Positions 42,681-54,877 of a DNA stretch of 64,000 nt are shown here, one piece after another. Numbering within the stretch: position 1 is the stretch's first letter; every line of letters starts with the position of its first letter. The position numbers and the translations under genes were made by a program. The stretch is from positions 6,933,501-6,997,500 of the forward strand of contig BSQZ01000006.1 in assembly GCA_033239005.1 (NCBI GenBank), written 5' to 3'. Under the pieces are notes generated by a model, which had not been told where the DNA came from, did no database searches, and worked only from the letters and a program-made list of their open reading frames with translations. This stretch comes from Lamellibrachia satsuma (taxonomy: Eukaryota; Annelida; Polychaeta; Sabellida; Siboglinidae).

Positions 42681-44642
42681 AGGTATTATATGTCATAAGT
42701 AATTAACTGTTTATGCCAGAAGGGTACAATTTCGCCTTGTTAATCGGTATATTTAGTAGTTTGCTACCACCAATTATGAAACGTCAGTTCCACTAAGAAA
42801 AACATATATGTTCTCAATATGTATTGGTCACTAGTGTGCTGATATGCCCCAGGGTACTGGGACATATCAGCACAGGTTTGTGCGAACATACATCGCGTAT
42901 TTCAGGCCTTTGCTACAGAGCGGAATACGAACATAATATAGCTTGTTAGATATATCCAAAGTATTATTTGGAGGTTAAATGCGCCCATATAAATATTATA
43001 AAAACAACCACCTGTAGTTTATATAATACAATGGCCTAAATATTGTGGATGCGTGATATTGGTCTGTCTCAACCACAGCGAACACAGAAAGCCATGCGAC
43101 GAAGAAAATCAAAAGAACACAATAAAAACAACATTATAATTATACACTTCAAGTTAAACACTTAACCTACATAAACTACCATGTTATAAATGTATTGTCT
43201 AACACATCCCATCTCAATATCCCACCTCCCACAATGTTTTCAATAAATTTCCAGTATTCAATCCTTTGTGTACAACGAACACAACGCATTTAGGATATGA
43301 AACCACACTTACTGGGTAATTAAAACGTTACGTTTTTACGATAAAGGGTAGACACTGAGATAGCCCATTACTATGTGAATCAAATACGTTTTTACGATAA
43401 AGGGTAGACACTGAGAGGTCCCATTGATATGTGAATCAAATACGTTTTTACGATAAAGGGTAGACACTGAGAGGTTCCATTGATATGTGAATCAAATACG
43501 TTTTTACGATAAAGGGTAGACACTGAGGGGTCCCATTGATATGTGAATCAAATACGTTTTTACGAAAAAGGGTAGACACTGAGAAGTCCCATTGTTATGT
43601 GAATCAAATATGTTTTTACGATAAAGGGTAGACACTGAGAGGTCCCATTGATATGTGAATCAAATACGTTTTTACGAGAAAGGGTAGACACTGAGAGGTT
43701 CCATTGATATGTGAATCAAATACGTTTTTACGATAAAGGGTAGACACTGAGAGGTTCCATTGTTATGTGAATCAAATACGTTTTTACGATAAAGGGTAGA
43801 CACTGAGAGGTTCCATTGATATGTGAATCAAATACGTTTTTACGATAAAGGGTAGACACTGAGGGGTCCCATTGATATGTGAATCAAATACGTTTTTACG
43901 AAAAAGGGTAGACACTGAGAAGTCCCATTGTTATGTGAATCAAATATGTTTTTACGATAAAGGGTAGACAGTGAGAGGTTCCATTGATCTGTGAATGAAA
44001 TATGTTAGTAAATTAATCAATATTACTGAACAGTGCATATTTTACATGTTCAATAGTGAATATTTCAATGCACTCAACTTGAAAAGGGTATCAGTTTGAC
44101 ATCAGTCTAATATGAGTTTAGGGAGGTTCAGTTAGTGAACATCTCAATGATTGTATATCGGCAATGTTTTGAGTACACCCTGGGTTCCTGTCACACCTCC
44201 TTCATAATGATGAGTATCCACATCGGCGTAACGTCTACGTCACGCTGTCACGTTATGTAAACTTACTGCACTGGGGCATATCCACACACACCTGGGGCAT
44301 ATCCGCACACGACTGGGGCATATCCACACATGACTGGGGCATATCCACACACGCCTAAGCAGATATGCCACAAACGACTGACGGGGGAAGATTGTCAGTT
44401 TTCCCGCACACGTGGTTTATGGCGGTGAGTTACGTATCAATGTCTAAAATTACACGAGATTCTGCGAAAACAACATTTTAGTTTATAATTTCTTACCGAC
44501 GCAAATTCGCGGGTTCAAATGCTCGATGTATGAGTTAGATCCTACCGTACAACACAGTTTTGAAACGAAATACTACACGGTTTGGTCAATAACGAGGTAT
44601 GCTGACATGCCTCAGTGTGCGGACATGCCCCACTTTCCCCTA
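42650..44642. mobile_element. Non-autonomous DNA transposon with ~28-bp inverted ends
   Basis: The left end TAGGGGAAGGTGGGGCATGT (continuing CCGCACAC) matches the reverse complement of the right end (44615-44642) with one mismatch. The TA at 42650-42651 and 44641-44642 may be the target duplication (Tc1/mariner-like) or part of the ends. Internal copies of GGGGCATATCCACACA cluster near the right end (44272-44352) and around 42845. No transposase. An internal 56-bp array occupies 43330-43990. Confidence 0.65.
43330..43990. repeat. 56-bp minisatellite, about 12 copies
   Basis: Unit TGAATCAAATACGTTTTTAC + GATAAAGGGTAGACACTGAG + AGGTCCCATTGATATG, 56 bp (43376, 43432, and so on). Confidence 0.95.
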
Positions 44643-44767
44643 CTTTACACGACAGGCGAGGGCGTCCAGACAAGTGAGATTTAACAAGATTTGCCATCCA
44701 AGCCAAAGGCCCAGATGGCAAGTGGACAAGGAAGCCATTGGCTTATCGAGAGTCCAACAATGTTCAT

Positions 44768-47478
44768 CTACTTATAACCCGCCCTCCTGAGATATGTGTC
44801 AACCTTGTTTTTAAACATATTCACGCTGCTAGCAGTTACACAATCTGTAGACAATTTGTTCCACTCATTTATTGTCCTCTGTGAGAACGAGTGCTTCCTG
44901 ATGTCCAATCTACATTGATCCTTTACTAATTTTACCTCATCTCCTCTAGTTCTGCTATCTTTCTTGAGTGAGAAAAATATATTTCTATCAATATTTTCAT
45001 ACCCATTCAATATCTTAAAAACTTCAATCTGATCTCCTGTGTCATCCTCTTAACCTCCTTGTCTCTAGAGTTGTTAAACCACATTCTTTCAGGCGTTCTT
45101 TATAACTAAGGTCTCTCAGTTCTGGAATAATTTTAGTTGCTCTTCTTTGTATGCATTCAAGCGTATCTATATCCTTCTTACGATATGGTCTCCATGCTTG
45201 TATACAGTATTCTAAATGAGGTCTAACTATTGCTTTATAAAGAGGTATAATTAACTTTTTTCCCTTGTATGTTATGTTTCTTCTAATCAATCCAAGAATT
45301 TGATTACCCTTTGAAGCTGCAACACCACACTGCTCTGAAACTTTCATATCAGCGCTTATTGTAACTCCTAAGTCCTTTTCTTTTACAGTAGTACCCAGAA
45401 CAGTATCTCCCATTTTATAGCTTACATCCAAGTTCCCATGTCCTGTATGTAGGCATTTACATTTCCCAAAATTGAACAACATCTGCCATTTCTCAGACCA
45501 TTTCACTAATCTGTCTAGATCGTTTTGTAAATGTTGTTTATCACCATCAGTATTAACCTTTCTAAAGAGTTTTGTGTCATCCGCAAATTTCAGTACGTTA
45601 CTTGTTATACTGTCGTCCAAGTCATTGATATATATTAAGAATAATATAGGTCCTAATACTGATCCTTGAGGTACCCCACTTGAAACTTCTCCATCTACTA
45701 CAACTCGTTGTCTTCTGTCAGTCAGCATTGTTCTATCCAGTTATGCTATCCCCGATACCATGGGCGTTTAATTTAAGTAGTAATCTTTGATGTGGCACTT
45801 TGTCAAAAGCTTTCTGAAAATCTAAGTAGATAATATCTACTGGCGATCCCACGTCTATCCACTTAGTGATTTCTTCAAAACAACATAACATATTTGTTAA
45901 GCATGACCTCGCTTTAAGGAATCCATGTTGAGATGAATTTAATAATTTATGCTTAACGAGGAAGTCCACCATATGGTCTTTAATTAACCTTTCTAATAAT
46001 TTACAAATCACTGACGTTAAACTCACTGGTCTGTAATTCTCTGACTTATTTCTCGAACCCTTTTTAAATAATAGTATGATGTTTGCTTCTTTCCATTCAA
46101 ACGGAACAACTCCCTCTTTTAATGACAAATTGAATACTCTTGCAAGTGGTATACTGATTTGTTCTACTGTTTCCATCTTGCAAGTGGTATACTGATTTGT
46201 TCTACTGTTTCCATTAGTAATTTTTGAGGAATCCCATCCACTCCCGGTGATTTGTTATCTTTCATTGCCTTTATTTTCTTAGCTACCAATTCTGGAGTTA
46301 CAACTAACGGTCCTAAATAGTTAGATTTAGCCCCCTGAAATTTAGCATCAGCAACTGGTAATGAACTAATATCTTCTTTGGCAAACACTGAACTGAAGTA
46401 ACCATTTAGGTCTTCCGCCATTAAAAACCCCTGTGATATTATATTTCCAGCACTATCTTCTAGAGGTCCAACCTTGTCTTGTACGTTTTGTTTACTCCTG
46501 ACATATGCATAAAAACTCTTGCTGTCATTTTTTATGTTACATGCTAGTTTTTGCTCATAGCTTCTTTTAGATTGTCTGATTTCAATTGTAGCTGCATTAA
46601 GTGCCTCTTTGTAATTTGCATAGTCTTCTTCCTTTCTGGTACGCCTATAAACCCTCCACATAGTTTGTTTTAACACTATTTTTCTAATAGCCTCTTTTAA
46701 AAAGTGTTTCTTTCTACACCGTTTTCCTTGTTTTTGGAAGGGAAAAAATGTATCGATGATACTCTCAATTTCATATTTTAGAATATTCCAACATTCAATT
46801 GCGGTCTTATTCATCAGCATGTTATTCCAATCTAGCTTTGCTAAGTATTTTCTCATATCTTTGTAGTTACCTTTGTGGAAGTTTCTCTTGTACGTTTTCT
46901 TATTTTTACTTTCTGATTTTACATTGATGTCAAAATGTATTTGATTATGGTCACTGTTACCCAATGGTTCAAGTATTTTTACATTGTCCACTAATTCTTT
47001 TTGTGATGACAAAACTATATCTAATACATTTTCTCCCCTGGTTGGTTCTAGCACGTGCTGAGTAAGAAAGCTATCCTGGATTAAAAATAGAAATTGTTGG
47101 TCCTCAATCCCTGTGCTCTCTAGAGAATTCCATTGTATGTGTCCATGTTTAAAATCTCCCATTATGATACATTCCCCTTTACTAACTTCCTTTATAGCGT
47201 TTTTTATTTTTGTGTTGTCCTCTTCGTTTATGTTTGGACTTCGGTAAACTAATCCAATAGTTAATTTTGAATTTCCTGAAACAATTTTGCACCAAACAGC
47301 TTCATCGCAATCTGCTTCCCTTTCTAGTTTTATTTCATAAGCCTGAATAGATTCTTTAACATATAAAATAACTCCCCCTCCCCTTCTTCCTATTCGATCT
47401 TTCCTAAACATTACGTATCCTGTCAGCCCTAATTCAGCATCTGTTATATCTATGTTGGCCCATGATTCAGTTATATTC
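44768..47478 (-). mobile_element. CR1 non-LTR retrotransposon, 5'-truncated
   Basis: Minus-strand ORF2 in four pieces. Endonuclease plus linker lie at 46164-47411 (GRRGGGVILYVKESI, LGNSDHNQIHFDI). RT first half lies at 45733-46176 (YRPVSLTSVICKLLERLI, YLDFQKAFDKVPH), RT second half at 45042-45728 (SGVPQGSVLGPILF, KFADDTKLF), and the C-terminus at 44768-45010 (FSQRTINEWNKLSTDCV). The endonuclease lacks its N-terminus and has GDFK where GDFN is usual. Lesions are a 38-bp tandem duplication at 46139-46214, a frameshift near 45730 and a small disruption near 45030. Confidence 0.9.
46139..46214. repeat. 38-bp tandem duplication inside CR1 ORF2
   Basis: CTTGCAAGTGGTATACTGAT starts at 46139 and 46177; two identical 38-bp copies shift the frame between endonuclease-linker and RT. 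Confidence 0.95.
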
Positions 47479-48189
47479 AGTCAAGTGTTACATTTACTAA
47501 TCCATGACGATCTTTGTTAGTAATCTGGTTAGTGGACTAATGGGAAGTTCTGACCTTTAAAAACTAACAAAACTTCTTAAAACGACGATAACACAAACTA
47601 CAAACGAAAACGTCCACTTACCAATCCAAATCGGTATAAGAAATGATAATATTACAAACGCTGAGAGGGGGCATCATGACAATACAATGATTGTGTATTT
47701 ACCTGAATTACTCCCAACTACATGCCATGTTATATACCACTTGAATACTTGATGTATCCCGTCAATATGATGAGGAGACAGCAAATGTCGCAGTAGGTGT
47801 GAATCGAAGGTCAAACAAAATCGCCGTCAAAGCTGAATTTTCTCAATTGTGCCATTCCACAAATATTATGGATGTGTATTTAGTTTGCCATACACACTTA
47901 TAAGCAATAAGCAGGGAGATCAAACACGATTACCGTGGCGAATTTGGCGAAGTTTCGAAGTGGGTTTTCTTCAGTCTTATACCGATTTCCGGGTAATAAC
48001 CCACAGAATTGGCTGCGTATGCGATACAAAAACCAAGGATTATATTACAATGGCTGTTTATGTACTTTTAAAATAGTATTACAGTACTCACATTTGAACC
48101 ATAATAATTATTATTTTGTAAAGTGCCACATTCAATACAGTTCACAGTGTTTGACAGAGAATGAGATTAAAATAGCACATTGATCGATT
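47479..48189. other. Unassigned sequence
   Basis: No gene or repeat recognised. Confidence 0.5.
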
Positions 48190-48193
48190 ACCA

Positions 48194-48292
48194 TGTGCGG
48201 TAAATGTTTGGGTGATGCTGGACTTGTGGACTCTGATGCTTACGTTGCTTCCACAGCGGACCAAATGTTTGCTGGCAAACCATTCAACTAGG
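48194..48292 (+). pseudogene. Short coding-like fragment, unknown
   Basis: CGKCLGDAGLVDSDAYVAST, then ADQMFAGKPFN and a stop; 32 codons from ATG 48194 with protein-like composition, then decay. Probably the tail end of a transposon protein, but not identified. Confidence 0.2.
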
Positions 48293-48400
48293 CTGTATGA
48301 GGCCTTATGAGGCCTTCACTGCTCTGATGCTTTCTACATGTGTCGCCAGGTGTCGCCAGGTGTGGCCAGGTGGAAAGAGCGCCGGTAGATTAACCAATGG

Positions 48401-48787
48401 TCTGTGGACACTTGGCAGGTACACAGCAAGCAAACAAGTCTGACGATCCAACTCCCTGTGGATACTTGACGGGCACACAGCAAGCAAACAAGTCTGACGA
48501 TCCAACTCCCTGTGGACACTTGGCAGGTACACAGCAAGCAAACAAGTCTGACGATCCAACTCCCTGTAGACAGTTGGCGGGCACACAGCAAGCAAACAAG
48601 TCTGACGATCCAACTCCCTGTGGACACTTGGCGGGCACACAGCAAGCAAACAAGTCTGACGATCCAACTCCCTGTAGACACTTGGCGGGCACACAGCAAG
48701 CAAACAAGTCTGACGATCCAACTCCCTGTGGACACTTGGCAGGTACACAGCAAGCAAACAAGTCTGACGATCCAACTCCCTGTCAGC
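48401..48787. repeat. 54-bp minisatellite, 7 copies
   Basis: Unit GGACACTTGGCAGGTACACA + GCAAGCAAACAAGTCTGACG + ATCCAACTCCCTGT, 54 bp = 18 codons. All frames stay in register, giving repetitive ORFs on both strands that are not genes. Confidence 0.95.
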
Positions 48788-50639
48788 GCACGTATTGAAT
48801 TCCTCGCCAAAACACTACCCACCCTGCGAGTGCCTATTTGTCAAACAAATACAGATTAAGATAAAATTGTAACCATTTATCCATATGATATTAGTTTGGT
48901 TTGCTACTGTGACAACCACTATCATTACTCCTGGTCATATTGAGCCATTTGACGTCTCTCGGTGGGTGCAAGTTTTGATATTCTGGCCAAAAGAATATCA
49001 AAATAATAATAATAATATTGCGAGTGCCCTTTTTGTCTAAGGTGGGGGAAGTTTTTTTGCCAGGAAATCGACTCCTGCAGCGATAGAGATATGCAAAATA
49101 GTTCAAAATGAACCGAGTAATGTCCATAGGTGTCACAATAGCAAAATACCAATTTAATTTGGCTAAATTGTTACAATTATGTCTTACTGTTTTTTTTTTC
49201 TTTTTTATAACAATACACTCGTGACTTTACGGGGGAGAGGTTGTCTGTGGATAGGACATCAATACATGTGCCCACAGAGAAATGTCAAATGGCTCCGAGT
49301 GACCAGGAGTAAAGCCAGTGGGTGTCACAGTATCAAAAACACATGGTTAAATGTATAATGTTATCTTAACATGTATTTGTTTTGATAAAATAGGCACTCA
49401 TGAGCACTCACGACTAAAGGCGTAACGAGGCAAAGGGCCGCCGGGGCAAGATAAACCCCCCCCAACAAAGAGCGCAATAATGTTGTAGCTATAGGCCTAC
49501 CTAGGTATAATACCTTATAATTGCTCCAACATCACAGTAGCAATTAGAAAAGAAAATATTTAAATAACAAAACCCCCAACTTGGATCAGCCAACAATTAC
49601 TGAATAGATAGTGGTCAAAACTAATATACAGGGGCTGTATGTCAACATAACATTATTCACTGCGAGCTCGTTCTTTCCGTCACTGTCGCCACAACGACAA
49701 CGATGGGCCAACGTAACCGATAGTGTCACGTGTCTGAAAAATGACATCTAAGCACGCACATATGATGGTTGGAGCGAACGAACTGGGCTTTTTGTAAAAA
49801 TGTCTTGTAAGAGTCAAAATGGTACTGAACTGCACGGAGAAGACTGCTACTGATGCATTGACCACTGTAGTTCCTGTGCATCAATGTAGTTTGAGTTCTG
49901 AACGGTGTGTATCAGTTTTCGAGACAACTCCCGGTGTATTGTGTTTACTATGGTTGTGGATGAGGTCAACTATGGTTGTGGATGAGGTCATGCAGCCCTT
50001 TCTCTGTTTCTATGAATACACCAACTACTTGGTAGGTTGGTAATGGGCAATCCAATTTATTCGCATTAAACAGGGGTTGCCGCTCTGTACACAACATAGC
50101 ATAGACAGTGTCTGCCACAGATTGTGCACAGCCAGGTACATGAGTAAATTACTTATTCAAATGCTCCACGCAAACTGGTGTGCATTACGCGTAAATATAC
50201 AATACCAGACACTAATCACATTAGTGGTGTTCTCAACCGTAGCTAGCAAATTTTCAAAGATAGTTTAAAAAAAAAAAACACGTGTTGCTGTTGACCCACC
50301 AATGGTTGTTCGTTTTTCCACCAGTGACACTGGACACGCTCCAAATTTGTTTGCTCTGCCATCGAAGCAGCATGTCTGGTCTCTTGAGCCAAGTTAGGCC
50401 AATTCAGTACACGCGCTTTCCTTTGAGAACACAAGTGCGAAATTGCATATTTTGTATCATTATTGTTTTGAATTTTCACAAAACGTTCACAGTACATGTA
50501 AATAGCACACTCCTGCATCATCAACAATGGTCTAGCAGCACACGAGAAGATCAGTCGCACAGAGAACAAGAAGGCTGACTTCGCAGCCACGAAAGAGTAA
50601 CGACGCAGCCTTCAGAAGGTGCAGGGTCTACTCTATCAC
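48788..50639. other. Unassigned sequence
   Basis: No convincing gene. A small duplication of ACTATGGTTGTGGATGAGGT occurs at 49949 and 49970. Confidence 0.5.
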
Positions 50640-51855
50640 ACTATCTCCCTCTTCTATGCTCTATCACGCCAACTCCCTCCTCTATACTCTATCACACCAA
50701 CTCCCTCCTCTATACTCTATCATGCCAACTCCCTCCTCTATGCTCTATCACGCCAACTCCCTCCTTTGTACTCTATCACACCAACTCCCTCCTCTATGCT
50801 CTATCACGCCAACTCCCTCATCTATGCTCTATCACGCCATCTCCCTCCTCTATGCTCTACGACACCAACTCCCTCCTCTGTACTCTATCACACCAACTCC
50901 CTCCTCTATGCTCTATCACGCCAACTCCCTCATCTATGCTCTATCACACCAACTCCCTCCTCTGTACTCTATCACGCCAACTCCCTCCTCTATGCTCTAT
51001 CACACCAACTCCCTCCTCTATACTCTATCACGCCAACTCCCTCCTTTATGCTCTATGACACCAACTCCCTCCTCTGTACTCTATCACGCCAATTCCCCCC
51101 TTTATACTCTATCACACCAACTCCCTCCTCTATAATCTATCACGCCAATTCCCCCCTTTATACTCTATCACACCAACTCCCTCCTCTATAATCTATCACG
51201 CCAATTCCCCCTTTATACTCTATCACACCAACTCCCTCCTCTATACTCTATCACGCCAATTCCCTCATCTATACTCTATCACGCCAACTCCCTCCTCTAT
51301 ACTCTATCACGCCAACTCCCTCCTCCATACTCTATCACGCCAACTCCCTCCTCTATACTATATAACACCAACTCCCTCCTCTATACTCTATCACGCCAAT
51401 TCCCTCCTCTATAGTATATCACACCAACTCCCTCCTCTATACTCTATCACGCCAACTCCCTCCTCTATACTCTATCACGCCAACTCCTTCCTCTATAATC
51501 TATCAAGCTAACTCCTTCCGCTATAATCTAGCATGCCAACTCCCTCCTCTATACTATATCACACCAACTCCCTCCTATATAATATATCACACCAATTCCC
51601 TCCTCTATACTATATCACACCAAGTCCCTCCTATATAATATATAACACCAACTCCCTCCTCTATACTCTATCTCGCCAACTCCCTCCTGCATAATCTATC
51701 ACACCAACTCCCTCCTCTATACTCTATCACGCCAACTCCCTCCTCTATACTATTTCACACCAACTCCCTCCTCTATACTATATCACACCAACTCCCTCCT
51801 ATATAATATATCACACCAATTCCCTCCTCTATACTATATCACACCAAGTCCCTCT
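50640..51855. repeat. 28-bp minisatellite, about 43 copies
   Basis: Unit CTCTATACTCTATCACGCCA + ACTCCCTC, 28 bp, with ACACC/ACGCC and TATATC variants. Later units (51340-51855) are more diverged. ORFs over it are artefacts. Confidence 0.97.
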
Positions 51856-53064
51856 ATATATTATATAGGAGTGTGTGTGATCGCGACGCCGGATGCTGTT
51901 TCCTGGTGAACACCAGAGCAGAGGTAAGTTTTTTGCTGCGGCACAACGAGACCGACGCATAAAGAACCACGGCGAATCCCTCGTCGCCGCCAGCGGCAGC
52001 ACTATCGCAACATACGGCACGCGCCGCATCCGCGTAAACCTCGGTTTCCGGAGAGTAACATGTCAATCGACAGACGTCTCGCAACCGATTCTCGCCGCAA
52101 ATTTCTTTAGAAATCAGCGAATCGCTATCGACATCCACAGCAGACGGATATTGGACTTTGACACAATCCACAGCACACGTATCCGCCGAACTAATGTTAT
52201 CGCACTGGAATTGAATTCGCTTAATTCGCAACGTAGTGAATATGCACGAATTCTCGATGAATATCCCGCTGTTACAAAACTAGATTTTTCTGCCGTCGAA
52301 ATGAAACACCGAGTTGAAGGTTGTATTGTGACGGAGGAGCCGCCAGTCGACGCACGTGCCGGACGACTAGCCCCGGATGATCCAGCGATTGTCCGGAAAC
52401 AGTTCTCCAACATGGAGAAACTCGGTTCGACAATCGTCGAATTCATGGGCGTCGCCTCTCCACATGGTAAAGAAGAAATCCGGCGACTGGCGTCTTTGTG
52501 GCGACTACCAGCGTTTGAACGAAGTATATCATTCCGCTGCGCAGCTGAACGGCAAGGTCATTTTCTCGAAAAATTATTTTGTAAAAGGATATCATTAGAT
52601 AGCAGTAACAGCTGCAAACATTTGTAAAACTGCTATAATAACCCAGTTTGGACTTTATGAATTCGTACACCTTGAAGATATACTAATCGCCAGTACTACG
52701 CCCGATGAGCTCTGAAGACATCTACGACTGCCATTCAAACTCTTGTCACACCACGGCTTAGTGGTCAATGTCGATAAGTGCATTTTCGGCGTGGTCGAAG
52801 TTGACTTTTTCGGACATCACGTGACAGGCGCTGGCATCGCCCCCTCACGGAACCTACTGAAGCTATTTTCCTGAGCCCACTGACGTGAAAGGATTGCAGA
52901 AACTCTTGGGAATTATCAATTTCTACCCCTGATTCGTACCACCCGCTGCAGAACTGTTGCGGCCTCTGCGTGAATCGTTGAATGAACCCAAGAAACTATG
53001 GTGGACATCGGCTATGAGATCTGCATTTCGGTCATCGAAAAACGCATTGGCTGCCGCAACGTTA

Positions 53065-53897
53065 AGCCCGACATACACGTCACGATGCGACTGGGTTTTA
53101 GTGTCTTCGAAGCGTCTACGACGATTTGTCGTGACGTGTATGCCCCCCTTGCGACGCGACGCTTGTCTTGGGGGCAGTCTTTATCGCGTCGTAGAATATC
53201 AAACATGTTTGATATTAAAGACAAATCGTCGCAAGCAAATAATCGCGTCGTGACGTGTATGCCGGAAAAGACAAATCGTCGCAGACAAATAGTCACCGGC
53301 GAGTCGCGTCGCGACGTGTATGCCGGTACGAAACCCCGTCTGCGACGCTTCGGCGACGCATTTTTTTGCATACCGAAATGCGTGAAGCACTTAACCAATC
53401 AGAAGCTTCCTAGAAGTCATGGTACTGTCCCTAAAAACATGGCGAAAATGTCGCAGGTGGTAAATACTGCTTGGAATATAGAATTAGAAGAGAAGTTATT
53501 AGATTTCTGGCAGCAGAGGCCGTGTTTGTTTGACGCCACTTCCAGAGAGTACAACAATCGAGACCAGAAGGCGAGTTCCTGGGAAGAAGTGGCGACAGGG
53601 CTGGACATTCCAAGTAAATTATCAGTTTTGATAAATTTCCACGTTTGTTATTGTAATGTTAAATTGGCTCCTATCGTTTTGTGTCACCGATAGTGTCTGC
53701 GTTTGTTGTGTTGGATGTGCAGTAGCGGTAGTTCCAGCCATTACCAACAGGAGGACATGTATCAACCTGTCGTGGCTGTCAGTCGCGTCGTAGTCGCGTC
53801 GTCACGTGTATAACCTCCTAGTTTTAGTTGTCCGCGCAAATCGTCGTAAACAAATAATCGGCGACAAATCGTCGCGTCGTGACGTGTATGCCGGGCC
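53065..53897 (+). mobile_element. PIF/Harbinger-type element carrying a MADF exon
   Basis: The ends are inverted repeats (AGCCCGACATACACGTCACG / reverse complement of the right end GGCCCGGCATACACGTCACG) with TTA at 53062-53064 and 53898-53900, the 3-bp duplication of Harbinger. The terminal motif GTCGTGACGTGTATGCCGG recurs internally near 53130, 53250 and 53310. A palindrome ATATCAAACATGTTTGATAT lies near 53197-53216. No DDE transposase, so 833 bp is a deletion derivative. It interrupts the Gypsy RNase H codons. Confidence 0.75.
53439..53613 (+). CDS. MADF-domain exon of the Harbinger element
   Basis: ATG 53439 opens MAKMSQVVNTAWNIELEEKL, LDFWQQRPCLFDATSREYNN and RDQKASSWEEVATGLDIP, then a donor (CCAA|GTAAAT). 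The Trp/Leu pattern with P-x-L-(Y/F)-D matches the N-terminal helices of MADF, the Myb-like DNA-binding domain of the second Harbinger protein, which helps the transposase bind its ends. No stop within the exon. Following exons are missing from this copy. Confidence 0.65.
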
Positions 53898-54299
53898 TTA
53901 CTTGTTCAGCCGAAACACGACGCAACGACGAGTATCAGAGTGGACGCCTCAGATACAGCAATCGGCGCTACGCAGCACATCGATGGTTCTTTTTTTACTC
54001 TAAAAAGGTGAAAGCTGCCAAAACCCGCTACAGTGCATTCGACCGTGAACTATTGGCCGCATTCCAAGCCATACTTCATTTCCGGTATTTCCTTGAAGAA
54101 CACGTTTTCCAAGTCTACACCTGCATTCAGTGGTCACGTCGAACGATGACCGCGAGAGACGAGCTTTTTTCATGGTGGCCTCCGGACATAAACGGAAGAT
54201 AATTAAATAATAAAATTGTGTCTGATGAAAAAGTGTGTATTCAGAAATGTGACAAGTAAGAAATCACCAAATTATGCATCCAAATGTCATGACATTGAC

Positions 54300-54404
54300 T
54301 GGCGGCAAGTCACTGCTGGACACGCTGAAGCAGCAGGCTGAGAGTCTGGCGGCAAGTCACTGCTGGACACGCTGAAGCAGCAGCCTGAGAGACTGAATGT
54401 TGAG
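54300..54404. repeat. ~52-bp tandem duplication in the transposase N-terminus
   Basis: TGGCGGCAAGTCACTGCTGG (then ACACGCTGAAGCAGCAG) occurs twice, 52 bp apart. Confidence 0.9.
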
Positions 54405-54421
54405 TCGAAAAGAAACTGCGC

Positions 54422-54570
54422 CGCGATGACGACAACTGGTGGTGATCAGACTGTCATTGCGATGACGACAACTGGTGGTGATCAGACTGTCATTGCGATG
54501 ATGACAACTGGTGGTGATCAGACTGTCATTGTGATGACGACAACTGGTGGTGATCAGACTGTCATTGCGA
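54422..54570. repeat. 36-bp tandem repeat, 4 copies
   Basis: Unit GCGATGACGACAACTGGTGG + TGATCAGACTGTCATT, 36 bp = 12 codons, inside the transposase gene. Confidence 0.95.
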
Positions 54571-54877
54571 TCTGCACATCGTTGATGCGCCGAGTTCACC
54601 AGCTGTGGAACTACAGCAGAGAGGTGGTGTTTGTGGACTCCAGTGGCAACATGGACAGACAGAACTGTCGAGTGTTTGTGTTTTTTACACAGTCCACCAG
54701 GTGCTCTCCCACTCGCAGTTGTCGTTACGTCATCCGAGTCACAGTCGACACTGACCGAGGCCTTCACCCCGATGCAGTCCATTCTTCCAGAAGACGCCTT
54801 CCATAATTCCACCGAGGGACCGGCTGTCTTCATGATCGTCGACTGTGCTGCCGCCGCGCGGCTCTCTCGAGTTTAAC

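Larger units (their letters stand above)
51890..54200 (+). mobile_element. Gypsy-type LTR retrotransposon pol remnant
   Basis: The protease tail is LVAASGSTIATYGTRRIRVN and QPILAANFFRNQRIAIDIHS. RT follows with DARAGRLAPDDP, then in the next frame SWASPLHMVKKKSGDWRLCG and DYQRLN. Later RT text reads LLSHHGLVVNVDKCIFGVVE and DFFGHHVTGAGI near 52740-52850, and RNase H KTRYSAFDRELLAAFQAILH, FRYFLEEHVFQVYT (54010-54120). Many stops. A Harbinger-type element is inserted at 53065-53897 within RNase H. Integrase and LTRs are not seen; the start abuts the 28-bp array. Confidence 0.8.

Noticed and set aside
48305..48859. 18-residue repeat protein on either strand
   Set aside because: 54-bp minisatellite keeps all frames open; no start context or other coding evidence.
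50619..51191. Repetitive ORFs of 159-190 codons
   Set aside because: 28-bp minisatellite artefact.
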